From: Agelas oroides
Taxonomy: Eukaryota; Porifera; Demospongiae; Agelasida; Agelasidae
NCBI GenBank assembly: GCA_949130485.1
Contig: OX422183.1
Coordinates: forward strand, 27,902,816 to 27,966,815
DNA length: 64,000 nucleotides
Reading direction: 5' to 3'
The notes beneath the pieces are model-generated. The model had not been told where the DNA came from. It did no database searches and saw nothing but the letters and a program-made list of their open reading frames with translations. The translations under genes were made by a program, and so were the position numbers. Positions 1-13,400 of this stretch are shown piece by piece (position 1 is the first letter of the stretch; each line of letters starts with the position of its first letter).

Positions 1-602
1 TACAAGGTAGCTTCAAAGATGGTGTTCATCATGAGCTGTGACTTTGACTAGGCATGTCTTATACACTGAGAGATCAGAACAGCGGGGTGGGTGTACAAGC
101 AAATAGAATTCAGGCTGGAGAGCCACTTGTCAACTCATGCGTATATCACCTAGCTATGCTGAAGATGACTGAGTAATAGCTGCCAAGGTTGGAAATAACT
201 GTACAATTTTAGTTGAGTTTGACATTGTTCCAAGAGTTAGAACCACTTGCATGCTACATATCTGATGTGACCAATCCCAAAATTAGAGGTGGGAGGGAAA
301 GAGAAATAAGGCTATAGTCCCTTGCTAATATGTGAAAGGTCACAAGGTCCCTCTAATAAAATTGCTGGTGATCATAATTGTAATAATTAATTTTAGTTGG
401 GCAAGTGCCAGCAACTGATGTAAACAATGACTAAACAATGACCAGTAATCACAACCAGTGATGTTTGAAGTGCACAAGTGGATTATGGTACCGTTAAAAC
501 AACATGGCTGCTGATAGAGAGTTCTAACTATGACGAGCCATTTTGAACTCTTGAATTACGATTTTGACCCCCCAATTTTTTTTTTCATATTGGGAGAGGG
601 GG

Positions 603-1441
603 TTAATCATAAGAAATTCTCAGACTAGGATACAATGCATGCTCCCTCACTGTTGTCTGCTCAATTGATGTAGGTGAGTGCGGTTGGGCAACGTTCTCCT
701 GATTTGAGTTGGGTGGGTGTGGTGGTGGGGTAGTGTGCACCTGTTTGTTTTTGTGGGGTACAGTGTTCTGTTGGTTTGTCTTAGAGGAGTGTGGTTGCAG
801 GACTACATCTCTCTGCTTTGTCTTGGTGGGAAGTGGTGGTACAGCCATGTCCACTTTGTTTGTCACGGAGGGAAGTGGTGGTACAGTGGTATCCTTTTTG
901 TTTGCCTTCGAAGGATGTGATGGTACAGCCATGTCCTCTGTCTTGGGGGGAAGTGGTGGTACAGTGGTATCCTCCTGACTTGCCTTGGGGACTGCTGGTG
1001 GTAGGGCTGCATCCCCCTGGTTCACCTTAGGAGGTGGTGGTGATAGAAGAGCTTCATCCTGGTTTGTCTTGGGGGGAAGTGGTGGTACAGTGGTATCCTC
1101 CTGACTTGCCTTGGGGACTGCTGGTGGTAGGGCTGCATCCCCCTGGTTCACCTTAGGAGGTGGTGGTGATAGAAGACCTTCATCCTGGTTTGTCTGAGGG
1201 GGAAGTGGTGGTACAGCCCTGTTCTCCCAGTTTGTCTTTGGAGGTAGTGGGGGAGGAGATTTCTTATTATCTTCTTGTAACTCTGCACTCTCAGACAGTT
1301 TCGGGAGCAAGAGGACATCCTTATCTGAGAACTGCTGTGGAGGGATTGGAGGAGGGAGATCTTCAGTGTTATGTGGACTCTGGGGAGGCGATGTTTTATC
1401 AACATGGACTGGGAGAGAACCTGGAGGGGAAATATACATGG
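603..1441 (-). CDS. Gene A last exon: proline-rich cytoplasmic tail
   Basis: About 279 residues ending in TAA at 603. The acceptor is the AG just above 1441, entered in phase 1. The tail is rich in proline, lysine and glutamine, with repeated blocks of the type PPLPPKTNQDE. PPLPPK fits the class II SH3 ligand pattern PxxPxK and occurs three times, with several near copies. Lone tyrosines occur near the start (MYISPP) and near the C terminus (LYPSL, ISYD). It contains a 42-codon tandem duplication. The plus-strand glycine-rich frames here are antisense shadows. Confidence 0.85.
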
Positions 1442-4400
1442 CTGAACATGAAGGCATTGTGGCACAAGATCTTAGACTAGTGTGTAAAGTGAGCCTGCTG
1501 AAGCAATTCTGGACTGACTTGAATGTGCATGCATATGTGGTAACTCTGTGCGCAGAGTTACCACAATGTTGTGCAAGCTAAATCAATAATTTACATGTTT
1601 ATGTGTACGCTTACATAATATGGTACTATGCTTGGCCTTCATCATTGTTGTAACCTGTAACAACACTTGTTCCTTTTCACTTACTAGGCATGTCTACACT
1701 GCCAATCTTGGTGTTAATATTTCTGGGAGTCAAAGCTCAGGTTATTAAAAAAGGCACAGGTGGAAAAGAAAAGTAGCAGGTTTCCATAACCTTCTTTTGT
1801 TTAACATACGTTATCCAAATTTGGAGAGTGTGTATATCTCATAAACTTTAATTGCCACGCCCACTTTGGTAGTCATGACACCAATTATGACATCACTATT
1901 TCGGAAAAGGAACTAAAATACATTGCCAAAAGAACATTTCTTCTTCTTTTGATGTGAAGTTAAAACTGGTGTGAGGCAAAAGTATATGTGACGGTTGAGG
2001 TTACCAAGATCCTAGGAGGGAAACAAAACCATGTACCGTATAATTTCTAATAATTCGTACAAAAATAACCAGTTTAGTTGTACGATTTGATTAGAGTATG
2101 AATATTCCGAGAAACGGGGTGAGGGGGGGGGGGGGGGGGGGGGTGGTGTACGAATAAATCGAGTATTTGTACAAAGTGAATAGAAGAAAAACACGTGCAA
2201 GTTTTGGACACTAAGGAAACCGATTATAGCAGGTACTTTTCTAGCTTCAGTTAGCTGCCATTATGTATAACACTAGTAACAAGTAACTTTGGCTTTGATC
2301 TACATGCATACATATATATATGCCTACGCTGGGCGAGCAACTTTAAGTTTACGAGGTTCCACAACTTACAGTTCACATAAACATGTCAGTCGCACTAAGA
2401 GTCTTAGCCGACATCGAAGAATGAACATACAGCTTGCTGTACAGCATTCGCTGAACGTTAGTCTCGCGAGGCTTCACACTAATAAAAGCGCAGACTGACC
2501 CTTACCCTGGCTTATTTCGACATCGTCCCTGCCCGTACGATCAGAACCAAGAGCCAAAAGAACATGTTCATTCGTGACGTTGGAAATGCTCTCACCATAT
2601 TTGTGTCAACTCAGAGTGCTTGTGCTCAAACTCGCTTCCGCTGTACGAACAATAGAATAATAATTTCACTTTTACGTGTATGAATAAATTAGGGTATGTA
2701 AATTATCCATTTTTTCCCAGAAAAGGGGGGTGCATGAATTAATAGGGTGTACGAATTATTAGAAGTTTTACGGTACTACAAAATGAATTATGGCCTAAAA
2801 CAATGGTCCACTAGTCCAGTCCAGTGATTGTAGATGGCCATAAGTGAAATACCACATTGCTCTGAGCAAGTACCCATGGGCACTCAAGGAATAAAAATTG
2901 TAGGTGGTCACTTGCTTGGAGAATATTCATGAATGGATTAACTGTTGCTGTGCAAGCACTCACCCCAAGGTACGGAAATGACCTACATCATTGCTTCATC
3001 TATATGCTTTGCTTTTTGCTTGCATGTGGTGCAGCAATGGTTTTGTGGTAGCCTCATTCCCAGGCCTTAGGCTAGCCTGGGGTTAAAATCTGGGCAGAGG
3101 CCTAAGAAACGAGGTTAGGTAGGCAGTGGAAAAACCTGTAATATGTAAACAAAGTGATGCACCAGTGTGTGTGAACCAACTGTATGTTGTAGTGCTTCAA
3201 TCAAATTAGAGTGTCAGCTGCTGCCTATGCATGAGCTACAGTATAGCTGTCTATAAAAGGCAAGCATGCAACAATTTTACAAGGTGGATGGTTATATGGA
3301 GAACTGTACAAACTACAGAACTATAAAAATTTGGGTATGGGCACTTGTACAGGAATGGGCATTTGCTTAGGACAATAATAATGTGGCAACTGATCCACCA
3401 AAGTTTTCAACACAGTTACGACTGAGATAATCCAAATTATAGCATTACCTGCTGAAGTGAGGGCATTTTGTTTTGACTGGCTCTCATCATGAAGGAGTGA
3501 AGTGTACCACACATTACTATCAATGGTTGGAGGTGTGACAGCTGCAGGTAATACGTGGGGCCCTAGATCAGCATACATCAGTGCAGTTGGCACCTGAGGA
3601 AGACATCATCAATCAGATCTAACAATACAACACTACGTTTATATCCCGTACGTTGAATATGATCAGTGTTGTCACTGGTGGTGAGCTTGCCTTTAATCTT
3701 TTTAGGGCTCTAGTGATACCTTCAATCGGCAGTCATGATTCATAAACTGGAGAGACCAAAAATTGGTCCAAAGTTTCTAAAAATTTTGGTCTGTGTGTGG
3801 AATATTGGTCTTAGTGCAGACACTTCGATCTGAGCAATTTCATGACACAGGAAATGTTTGTATAGCACCAGAATGTCTGAAAAAATTGTTTGGTAAGTTG
3901 CTGAAGTTGCGATGTCACACGAAATAATAGGTGGTGTGCCTAGGCCTTTGCAGTGTTCATTGCTTGCAGTATAACATTTTCTGCAGCATTTGTTGCTTTT
4001 GTTCTGTGAAAAAACGAATGCTGTGAAAGGCCTGGGGATGAGGCTACTTTAACATTCACACACAAGAAAGTGTTTTCTCCAACCTAGCAGCTGTACTCAG
4101 TGCGAACTATGGAAGCTACTCTGCACCATTCACTGCATGAGAAGAATACTGTAAGGCGTGTGCTATGTGAAATGTGTGTCCCACATGTGGTGCGTGAGAG
4201 TTGAGAGCACTGTTCCCAGAGTTTCAGTACCATACACTCCCCAAAGTTTAAATTATTTGACTTCCTTTGAAGCCATCCATGTTGCAATGCTATTGGGAAG
4301 TGTTACAGAGTGGGTGGGACAGGAAGAGGTGGACAACTTTCGGTGTGGGGTGAAAAGCAATTTTGGATGGGCCATTACTATCTCCCTTTACACATGTATA

Positions 4401-7400
4401 TATGGTGTATTTATAACACAAACCTCTGCTAAATAGGAATAGCTGGGATCACTGGGGTCAGGCACACCTGTGGGTGATGGTGGACCATGCTGGATGCAGT
4501 TGTACCATGGCTCTTCTATTACATCCTGGGCAACATAATTATAATACGATTCAGAATGTGGCTACACAAGTCATGTATACGGAGTGTTCAGTACCACAAA
4601 ACTTTGAGGAGACAAGGTGGTGATGAGCCTCTCTCCTTTATGATATGCAACACAATAAAGTAAAGATTAGTACCGGAGTATGTACATGTAATTGAGTAAA
4701 CCAATAGCCCAATACGTTGGGCAGTACAGAAATGATCCACAGATGCACTTACTGGTTAAGCCTGTGCATTACCTCTTGAAGTTGTGTTTCATCACTGAAG
4801 GGAAAAGAGTTGTTGATAGAATTATTTTTACATACTGCAATGTGAAAGCTCATCACAAGAATGCAATTTTGTTAATGTGAACTTGAGCATTGATAACTGA
4901 TATCAATTCAACTGCATCTCTACACCTATGTGGCACACTTCACATCTTGAATAGAATTCTATGTGCTCTCTGCTTGACTTGGGAAGGACTTTGTGCATTA
5001 CTGTTAGACAATTGCAGTGATTTAGTTTTGTCCTGCACGTGTATATGTAATAGTTATAGCATAGGTGCCAGGGATTTATGGCAGTAAACAGACCGAGTCC
5101 GAGGGCGTAGCCCGAGGACGAGGTTTGTTTACTACAGCCATAAATCCCTGGCCACCTGTGCTATAATTATTATATATCCCACCTGATTGACCCTTTGTTG
5201 TTATTATTGTAAACACATCTGTACATGTGCAAGTGTTTACAGTAACTTCAATATTATTTACTGTCACAGAAAAATGATGTAAAATCTGTACTATAGTCTG
5301 ACAATGTAGTAGACTGTAAACTAAAAATACATGGAGAGGGAATTATGAGCCATAATTTCCCTTGTAGCCTTGAGGGGACAAATTATGACAGTTAAAGTCC
5401 ACTCTGGCCTATGCATGAAGTATAGTAGGTGGGATATATACTACATTAAAAATATCCAAAAGGCAGCAAGTAGGGATACATTCAATCACTTTATGTATAC
5501 ACATTGAGACAGTAAACTATAATTCAGTTTTGTGTAAACTATTTTGGTACAACATGTAAACTATTGTGGTACAACATGCAAAGATGGGAAGTTGTTGTGG
5601 CACCTTGTTGGTTATAAAAGACCACAAAGATAGAGGTTAGATGCTTATAAGAGTTTCATAGTGAAGGTTTGGGGATTGCAATTGTGTTTATATCTTTGCC
5701 ACCCTAACATTCAGTAAATGAAATCTGATCTTTCAATATTATAATGTACCTTCTACCAGGTGGAGGAGGACACTTGGACTTGCTCTTTACCCCTCCTAGA
5801 TGTATATACATTCACACATTAGCACATAGTTATGTCAAAGTACAGGCCCCCACTGCAGTAGCTTTGTGTATTCCAAATTATGGCACACTGAACAATCTCT
5901 TGGTACCTACATTTCATTTTTCTCTGGCTCTATTAAAGCCTTCTGGAAATTCTCACCTCCTTAAGCAATCCTCCTTACCCAGGGTAATGAACACCTGGTG
6001 TTGAATGCTGTAGTACTTAGCTCATAAAATGGCAGTGGAAATATAATTAACCATCACCAGATGTCAAATCAAATTATCTTACTGAAGAATACTTCATCAC
6101 TGTAGTAAAATTGTTGACAATTGATCACCATTTGATGTAAAAACTTCTGGTGGAATTGAAGAAACTGTAATATAATCATGACTACTAGCCAACTGAGAAA
6201 CTCCAAGAAAAAAAGGACTGTAGAAACATCATTTTGTATGTAAAAATCAATACTGTGCCCAACTTTTTTTGAAGATTTGTACCAACCGTATCATCATTGG
6301 CTATGTATGAGCAACAATTTAATGTGTATGTTATGTAAGAAGGTTATTATGACTGCTTGCTGTGCACTAGCTACAACAAAAAGTTGTGTGGCCTGTAAAA
6401 ACAAGGTAGGGTGTAGTGAAATTGCTAGCCTTATGTTGCCCCACTAACTATTCACTGCAGTTAGTGCCACTGCATTGGTGGTCATGGCATTACAAAAGTA
6501 ATTCCTCACCGTGCCTTTCTGTACGGCAGACACGACCCAGTTCCCAGACTACAGCATAAATAAAGGTCACAAAGATGGGCAAAATGGAAGAAACAAATCC
6601 CAAGATAATCAGTCCATCATAAGATTGACGCCACCCTTGGTCACAAATGTCTATGAGGGATAGAAATAACACACTTCTTTTCACCACTGTTGTGAAAGTT
6701 GAGAATTTGAATTTGCATCATGTGCCACTTTTGGTACAAAACTTAAAAAACATTAAAAATGTAAAAAGATGTAGGGATGGCATGCCAAAAAGTATGCAAA
6801 CAAGGTAGGGATAATAATGCATGAAAGCAAAGGTCAACATATTGGCAAAGCCCCATCCCTACATCTTTTTCACACTGCAGTTAGACAGTGCATGGGGGTC
6901 TTCCTAAAACGTATCACAAGTACACCCCAACTTTTCATGGCTGTAGCCTCGTTCTCAGGCCACTTCCTAGCTCCCCCCACATGGCCTGGGAACGAGGCTA
7001 GTATGATCCAGCATTATGTCTCGTAGCCGTCATAGGTACCTATCAGATAGCTACTAAGTAGCTTTACTGCCATCATACTACTTGTAGTGACAGTGGCACC
7101 CTTTCTGATACAACCTTGACACTCTCATGCTAACTGCATGGATGGGTACAGATTCAGCTCTCAAGCACGCTGTCTAACTGTAGTGTGAAAAAGATGTAGG
7201 GATGGGGCTTTGCCAATATGTTGACCTTGCATTATCCCTACCTTGTTTGCATACTTTTTGGCATGCCATCCCTACATCTTTTTACATTTTTAATGTTTTT
7301 ATAAGTCTTGTTTCTGTACTTTTTTGATGTTAATCTCAGTTACAGTTAGACCTAAGCCTAAGAAGATTTCCAGAACTTGAAATGGCATTGACAGTTTAGT

Positions 7401-10400
7401 AGTAGTTCCAGGCATGTATTAATAATGTGTATAATATAGCCAGCTAGAACCTGATGAAGGGCCAACCGCTCTCCCTACCAAACTTTGTGAAACCAATTTC
7501 ATGATTCAGTTGTCATGACGACTGACCAGCTGCAGCACAGAAAACTATCATACTGACAACTGACCATCCTAGCTTCACTAAAGCTGTGATAGGCTATTTT
7601 TAGTGTAGCTACAAGTAGGTAGCGCCTTACCTACGTGGTGTTCATAAGCCTTGCCCAATGCCGCGGGGGGAAAAGACCGTGCTAGCCACGCGTAGTGCCC
7701 ACTGGCCTAGCCTCGTTCCCAGGCCCTTCCCGCCTCCAGTTTTTGATCGCTTGCAGTATAAAAACGGAGGGGAAGGCTAGTCTCGTGCCCCGCCCGCGCA
7801 CGCCTCCCGGCGAGAAACAGTCTGGTGAACGAAGTCGAATTCCTTGGGCTTATTCCCCAAAAGCGGTAATGACCAATGAGATTGCGAGATCGGTAATTAT
7901 TACGTAGCACTTCCCTTACAACAGTAAAATTTGTTCATTTCCATTCGAGTATCCGTATCTTTTTTGAGCGGGTTGGCCGCAAAATGTTTTGAACGTTGCT
8001 AGGTTACATTGTCGCAAAAGTGTGCGCTAGCCCAAGAAATTCGACTTGGTTCACCAGACCGTTTCTCCTCATGAGAGGGTGGGGTGACGTCAGGTAGACG
8101 TGAGGGTAGACGTGAGGGGGGCGGTGCCCGACGAAGAATCTCGAGGTCCTTCCTGTAATATCTTGTCCAAGAACATGAGACTGTAAAATTCGAAAGACAG
8201 CGTCAATATAGCTCGTTGTTTGGTAGACTCGAGGCTGATCAACGCAAAGTTTGTTAGTTTCAACGATCGGGCACCGCCCCCCTCACGTCTACCTGACGTC
8301 ACGCACGTGACTCTCCCAGGCCTTCCCCTCCGTTTTTATACTGCGAGCGATCAAAAACTGGAGGCGGGAACGGCCTGTTGGGAAGCTGCGCGCTGTGATG
8401 AGCATCCGTTTCGTGCTAAAGTCAAGGTGAGTACTTGAGCCGTTTTCGAGTTATCGTAATTTACAAAGTACAAAGAAAGACTAACAAAAATGGCACTTTT
8501 GCTAGCCTCGTTCCCAGGCCCGCGCCCATACCGACTCTCTGATATTATAGCTAGTAGCTCTTTACTGTAGCAATCATTGTGTCAATCAACTGTGTAATAC
8601 TCATATTCATTGAGCCTAATGCAAGTAGGGCAACAGGAAACCTGGAAGAACATCATGTGGAGCTGTTAGAATTTGAAAACGGTGATGTTTGAACAGCAGT
8701 GGTTATGGAGCACTCAACCAGTCTCCTTTTTTCTCTAGTGTCATACGCATCTTTGTGGAAATGTGTCTCATTCTGTTTTGAAAACCAATTCCAACTTGTA
8801 TTTTAGCTACCTGTATCTGCCTTGTGTGCCTATTGTACATGGCTTTATATAAGTGGGCTTTACCTTTATCCATGCACCTGCTCCACTGTACTTTGTTTGT
8901 ATTCATTTGTCACAGTTATAAATTATTAATCCATGTCTGCCATTGACTGTAACCTATGATCCTGGTTCTCTGGTTCTAAAACCGAGTTATACACTAATAC
9001 AGCTGTGTTATCTAGTCCCACTTCTGATGCCAAATTGCATATGATTTTAATGAGTCTCTGCCATTTGTAAATACTAGCATCACTGATAGGGAGCTAAGTG
9101 ACTTTCAAATCGTATAATTCAGCAAATAACTGTCTTTCTTCTCTTAAGATGTCAGATGCATCAGATGTTTCAACAAGCAAAGCTGCTAATATTATTACAC
9201 CCCAAGATGCAACTTAAGGACCCGCGTAATATAATATAATATAATATAATACGCAGGCCAGAGGAACCGTTGGACATCCAATCTGAGTTGATATTGGTTG
9301 ATGGCATGGTGCACTTACCCCATGAATGAAACTTTGGTACACCAACAACTCTCCCTTCACCAGCTACACCACTGTCACCCCTCACAGCGACTCCCGAAGC
9401 GATTTTTCCGCTTACGTGACGTCACACGTTCAATAATAATAATAATAATAATTTTCGATAAACACACCAAATGTAGGTGTACAGGAGGGTAGAAGTAAAG
9501 GTAAAGGAAGACACTAAAATAATTAAGTGAAGATAATTAGTTACAACAAATAATTTGTTTCATTGACTCAATGTAGTAATAATAATAATAATAATAATAA
9601 TTTTCGATAAACACACCAAATTTAGGTGTACAGGAGGGTAGAAGTAAAGGTAAAGGAAGACACTAAAATAATTAAGTGAAGATAATTAGTTACAACAAAT
9701 AATTTGTATCATTGACTCAATGTCCAAATCTCTTACACTGGAGTCACTGATGCGCAGGTATCTTGCAAAGTCGGCACAAATAAGGTCTTCCTCAAAGTAC
9801 AATTTCACTTATTTGTGAGCACAGTAGCGATTGCTGCCAACTGGAGTAAACACATTGGTGTTGAATAGAGTAAAGGAGTCATGAAGCAAATATGAATTCG
9901 ACTCGCAGGTCTTTCTTGAAAAACGGTCAGATAAACGTATAAGTCGATTGAGAACACTATCAAGATGTGCAATTTTATGCAGAATTCGAGTGTGGCAGTT
10001 TCTTGGGACCCTCCAAATTCGCCTGAGAATATTATTGAAGGCAACCTCCAAGGAAGTAAGCTGTCTGCAAGTAATGTCCCAGAGAGCACCACCATACAAC
10101 GACAAGCAGTGTGAGTTAAAGAGGACCGTCTTGACATGCGGATCACACGAAGAAAAGGTACTTAGGATAATATTGGCTTTTTTACACATTTCAAGTGTGG
10201 CTCTCTTGATGTCATCACTGTCATCAAGTGAACAGTGTAAAATGTGACCAAGGTGGGTAACAGTGTCAGAGAATTCAAGAAGGTGACCTGAGAAGAAAAA
10301 TTTGCCAGTGCATTTAATCTTAGGTGAAGATCGAAAACAGATTAACTGAGTTTTGGCAGCATTGGAGGTAAGATTGTGATCAGTGGCAAAGAGTTCACAT

Positions 10401-13400
10401 TCTCTGAGAAGAATTCTGAGAGCAGAGGGTGATGGAGCAAGAAGGGCAATATCATCAGCATAACATAAGGAGCCAACATAATGATGGCCAACATGACAAC
10501 CAATATCGAGAGTAGACAAGCGCTGGAGCAGCTCATCCAGATAGACCGTAAATAAGACTGGTGATAGTACCCCACCTTGACGTACACCATTTGTTACACC
10601 AAAGGGGTCGGATACATAGGAGTTCCATTTAACAGTGCAAGACTGGTCTTTGTACCAAGACCAAAGAAAGCGCAGTAAAATAGGGGGTACATCTCTCCTC
10701 TCAAGGATATTGAACAGGGTGTTATGACTTACTCTATCAAACGCTTTACTGGCATCTAGAAAGCAGCCATAGACCTTAGTCTTACGATGGATGTGAAGGG
10801 CAATAGTGTTCTTTAGCAGACCTGTACAAGAATCAGTGGAAGTGCCACTTTTGAAGCCAAACTGCAAATCAGACGTTGATAAGTAGGAGCCAAACTGTAG
10901 TAGTATACACCATTCAAGAACCTTACTCAGATTGGGGGCCAAAGCAATGGGTCTATAATTGTCTGATTGAGACGGATCCTTCCCTGACTTAGGAATAGGA
11001 ATCAGTATGCAGTTCCTGAGTAGCTGAGGCATATACCCATGTCTAATAATGACTGTAAAGAATTTTGATAGAAATTCTTCCAGAACAGGGGCTGCAAGAA
11101 GGAGATGGTTTGAAGAGAGTTGGCTGCCATCCTGCTTGTTGGTTCTCAGTTTTTCCAAGGCTTCTGATACAGTCTCAGGAAAAATTGATATATTAGCAGT
11201 ACAACTAGAATCTTGCAGAAAAGAAAAGGATGCCACGTCCTCCTCGACAGAGTTGAGAACAGTACTAAGTCTATTATGAAAGTTATTTGTTATATCTCAC
11301 ATGTTTGTAAAACCATCAACAATAGAGGACTGTGAGCGTTTAGCAGTCTTGGAGCGCTTGACTCTTTTTATTTCTTGCCAGAAAACACGATTGTGTCTCC
11401 CAGTTAAGGCAGAACTGATTTTCTTACTGACGATGTGATCTTTCCGACGTTTTAGAGATCTAACAGCATACTTGTAGCGAGACTTGGCTTTCTTCCTGAT
11501 TTGCGATAGAACACCACTAGAGGGACAACCATTATCTGACCACAAACGATTCCAAAATAGAGCTTTACTGCGAAGTAGTCTAACGGAGTCATTCCATCCT
11601 GCCATAACCTTAGCACGTTTACTGAACTGTGGAAAACATTGTTGTCCAGCATGATACAGACAAGAAAACAGCTTTTCACATGCATAGTCAATAGCAGGTT
11701 GATGCAACTTGCAATCTGGAGTTGAGCAATCTTGCAACTCATCTGAAAGAGTGGACAAACTTGCCCGAACACAAATCTTATAAGCCTCTATTGAGGCAGA
11801 GTCAATTTTACGCCAGTCGATTTTATCATGAAGACTAGTATTACCATGCGAGCTAATAGTGTCAGAACTGCCCACATGAGGTAGAGATACGTTAAGTTCA
11901 AAAAAGACAGGAACATGATCGGAAAAGTTATCTGGAGAGTGTATACACATAATGGAGGAGATGTTGTCGACACAGTGGCAATTGGTCAGAACGTGATCCG
12001 GCCAGGAGCGAGCTAGACCATCATCTCTCTCATACGTGAAATTAATATTATAACATGGGAGAAGATCAACAGCACACAGTTGAAGGTCGTTCATGAGCGC
12101 TTGCAAGTATACACAGGTGGTACCTTGATGATTAAAATCAACATTGAAGTCACCAGCAACAATAACTTTGTCAAAGACCTGCGCATCAATAAAGCCTTTA
12201 AGCTCACCCAGAACCTCCAAGTAGAAGTCATGACTTTGAGAAGTACCATAGTTGGTAGGTAGATAAACACAAATCAAGAGGATCGACATTGAGGAACAGG
12301 TAAGTGAAATTGCACAAAATCTTTTTGAAATCGACTTTATAGTTGTAATAAATTTAGAGAGTGACTTACGATAGAGTATGGCACAGCCACCAAAGGGACG
12401 CCCAGCAACAAATTCTGTACTAACCATACCACTAACAGCAGTTGAGGAATATTCATCACTGATGTTAAGAGATTGTAACTGTTCTTTGAAGAGCCAATGT
12501 TCTTGAATCATACAGATATCACAATCATTTAAGAGATTAAAGACAAAGTTAGACGCGGATTTCCATCCTCTACAATTATAGCTGATAATCCGAATGTTGC
12601 TGTTTAGAGGTGCAGTCATTGCTGGTTGACATCACCAGGACGACTTTCAGAGAGGCTCTCACTGGAGCTGCGGGAACGTTGTGATCTTTGAGAATTGCTA
12701 TTCTCTTTTCTGCGTTGTGCTCTTAGTTTCCGCGTTTCAGGTGAGAGATCCTCACGTATGAAAAGCCTTTTGATGCTAAAATCTTTCAAGTTGCGTTTTG
12801 CAGCAAGTATTAGCCTTTTATCCCACGCATACCTACGTATAAAATCATTCCGTGTATTGAGCGCGCTAGGGCCGATATTACGCGCGTAATGTGCGAGTAT
12901 AAAGCAGGTGAAGGGGTGCCTCGCTATTCACGATTTGATAAGCTGATGTCTGGCTCCTCCCTTGAGGGTAAAGCTTTTTAAGAAGCCACAAACCTCTGAA
13001 CTCTAAGTCTTCCTACTTCAGCTAAATTTGCAGCACAAATCCCTGATCTCCTAAGCCTTCTACTTCAGGTATTGTAGCTAAAGTAGCAGTGAACTTTTCC
13101 CCTAAAGCCTACTATAACAAAGATTTTACCTACTATATCACTTAACTCTAAAGTGTTCGAGCCAAGGTAAACCTGCAGCACTAACCCTTCCATGAGCATC
13201 TTGGGGTGCGGTTACTTTGCTCATTGACAATGAGAAAATAATGTATATAGGCAGGTATAGTAAAGTACATATAACACTAGAGAAGAAAGTCATGTGAGCA
13301 GACAGTATCTGGTAGTGTGACAAAGTAACTGCCCAAGGGTAGGGCAAGGGTATAGTGAGATTCAAGAATGAATGGTGAATGTGGCGGCACAAGAATACTT

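Larger units (their letters stand above)
9434..12927 (-). mobile_element. Non-LTR retrotransposon (CR1/Jockey-like LINE), 5'-truncated
   Basis: Same strand as gene A and inside its 8.9 kb intron between the second and third membrane exons. Read on the minus strand, it has the end of ORF1, a full endonuclease-reverse transcriptase ORF2, a 3' UTR and an (ATT)n tail. The last roughly 140 bases of the 3' end occur twice, each with its own (ATT)n run (9434-9574 and 9582-9724). ORF2 is broken by a single in-frame stop. The 5' limit is uncertain. Confidence 0.88.

Noticed and set aside
709..1030. Glycine/valine-rich plus-strand frames
   Set aside because: They are the antisense of the proline-rich gene A tail exon; the minus frame has splice support and continuity with upstream exons.
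3449..3593. Two YxxL motifs as a canonical ITAM
   Set aside because: The spacing between the YxxL cores is 19 residues, not 6 to 12; each one alone fits the ITIM consensus better.
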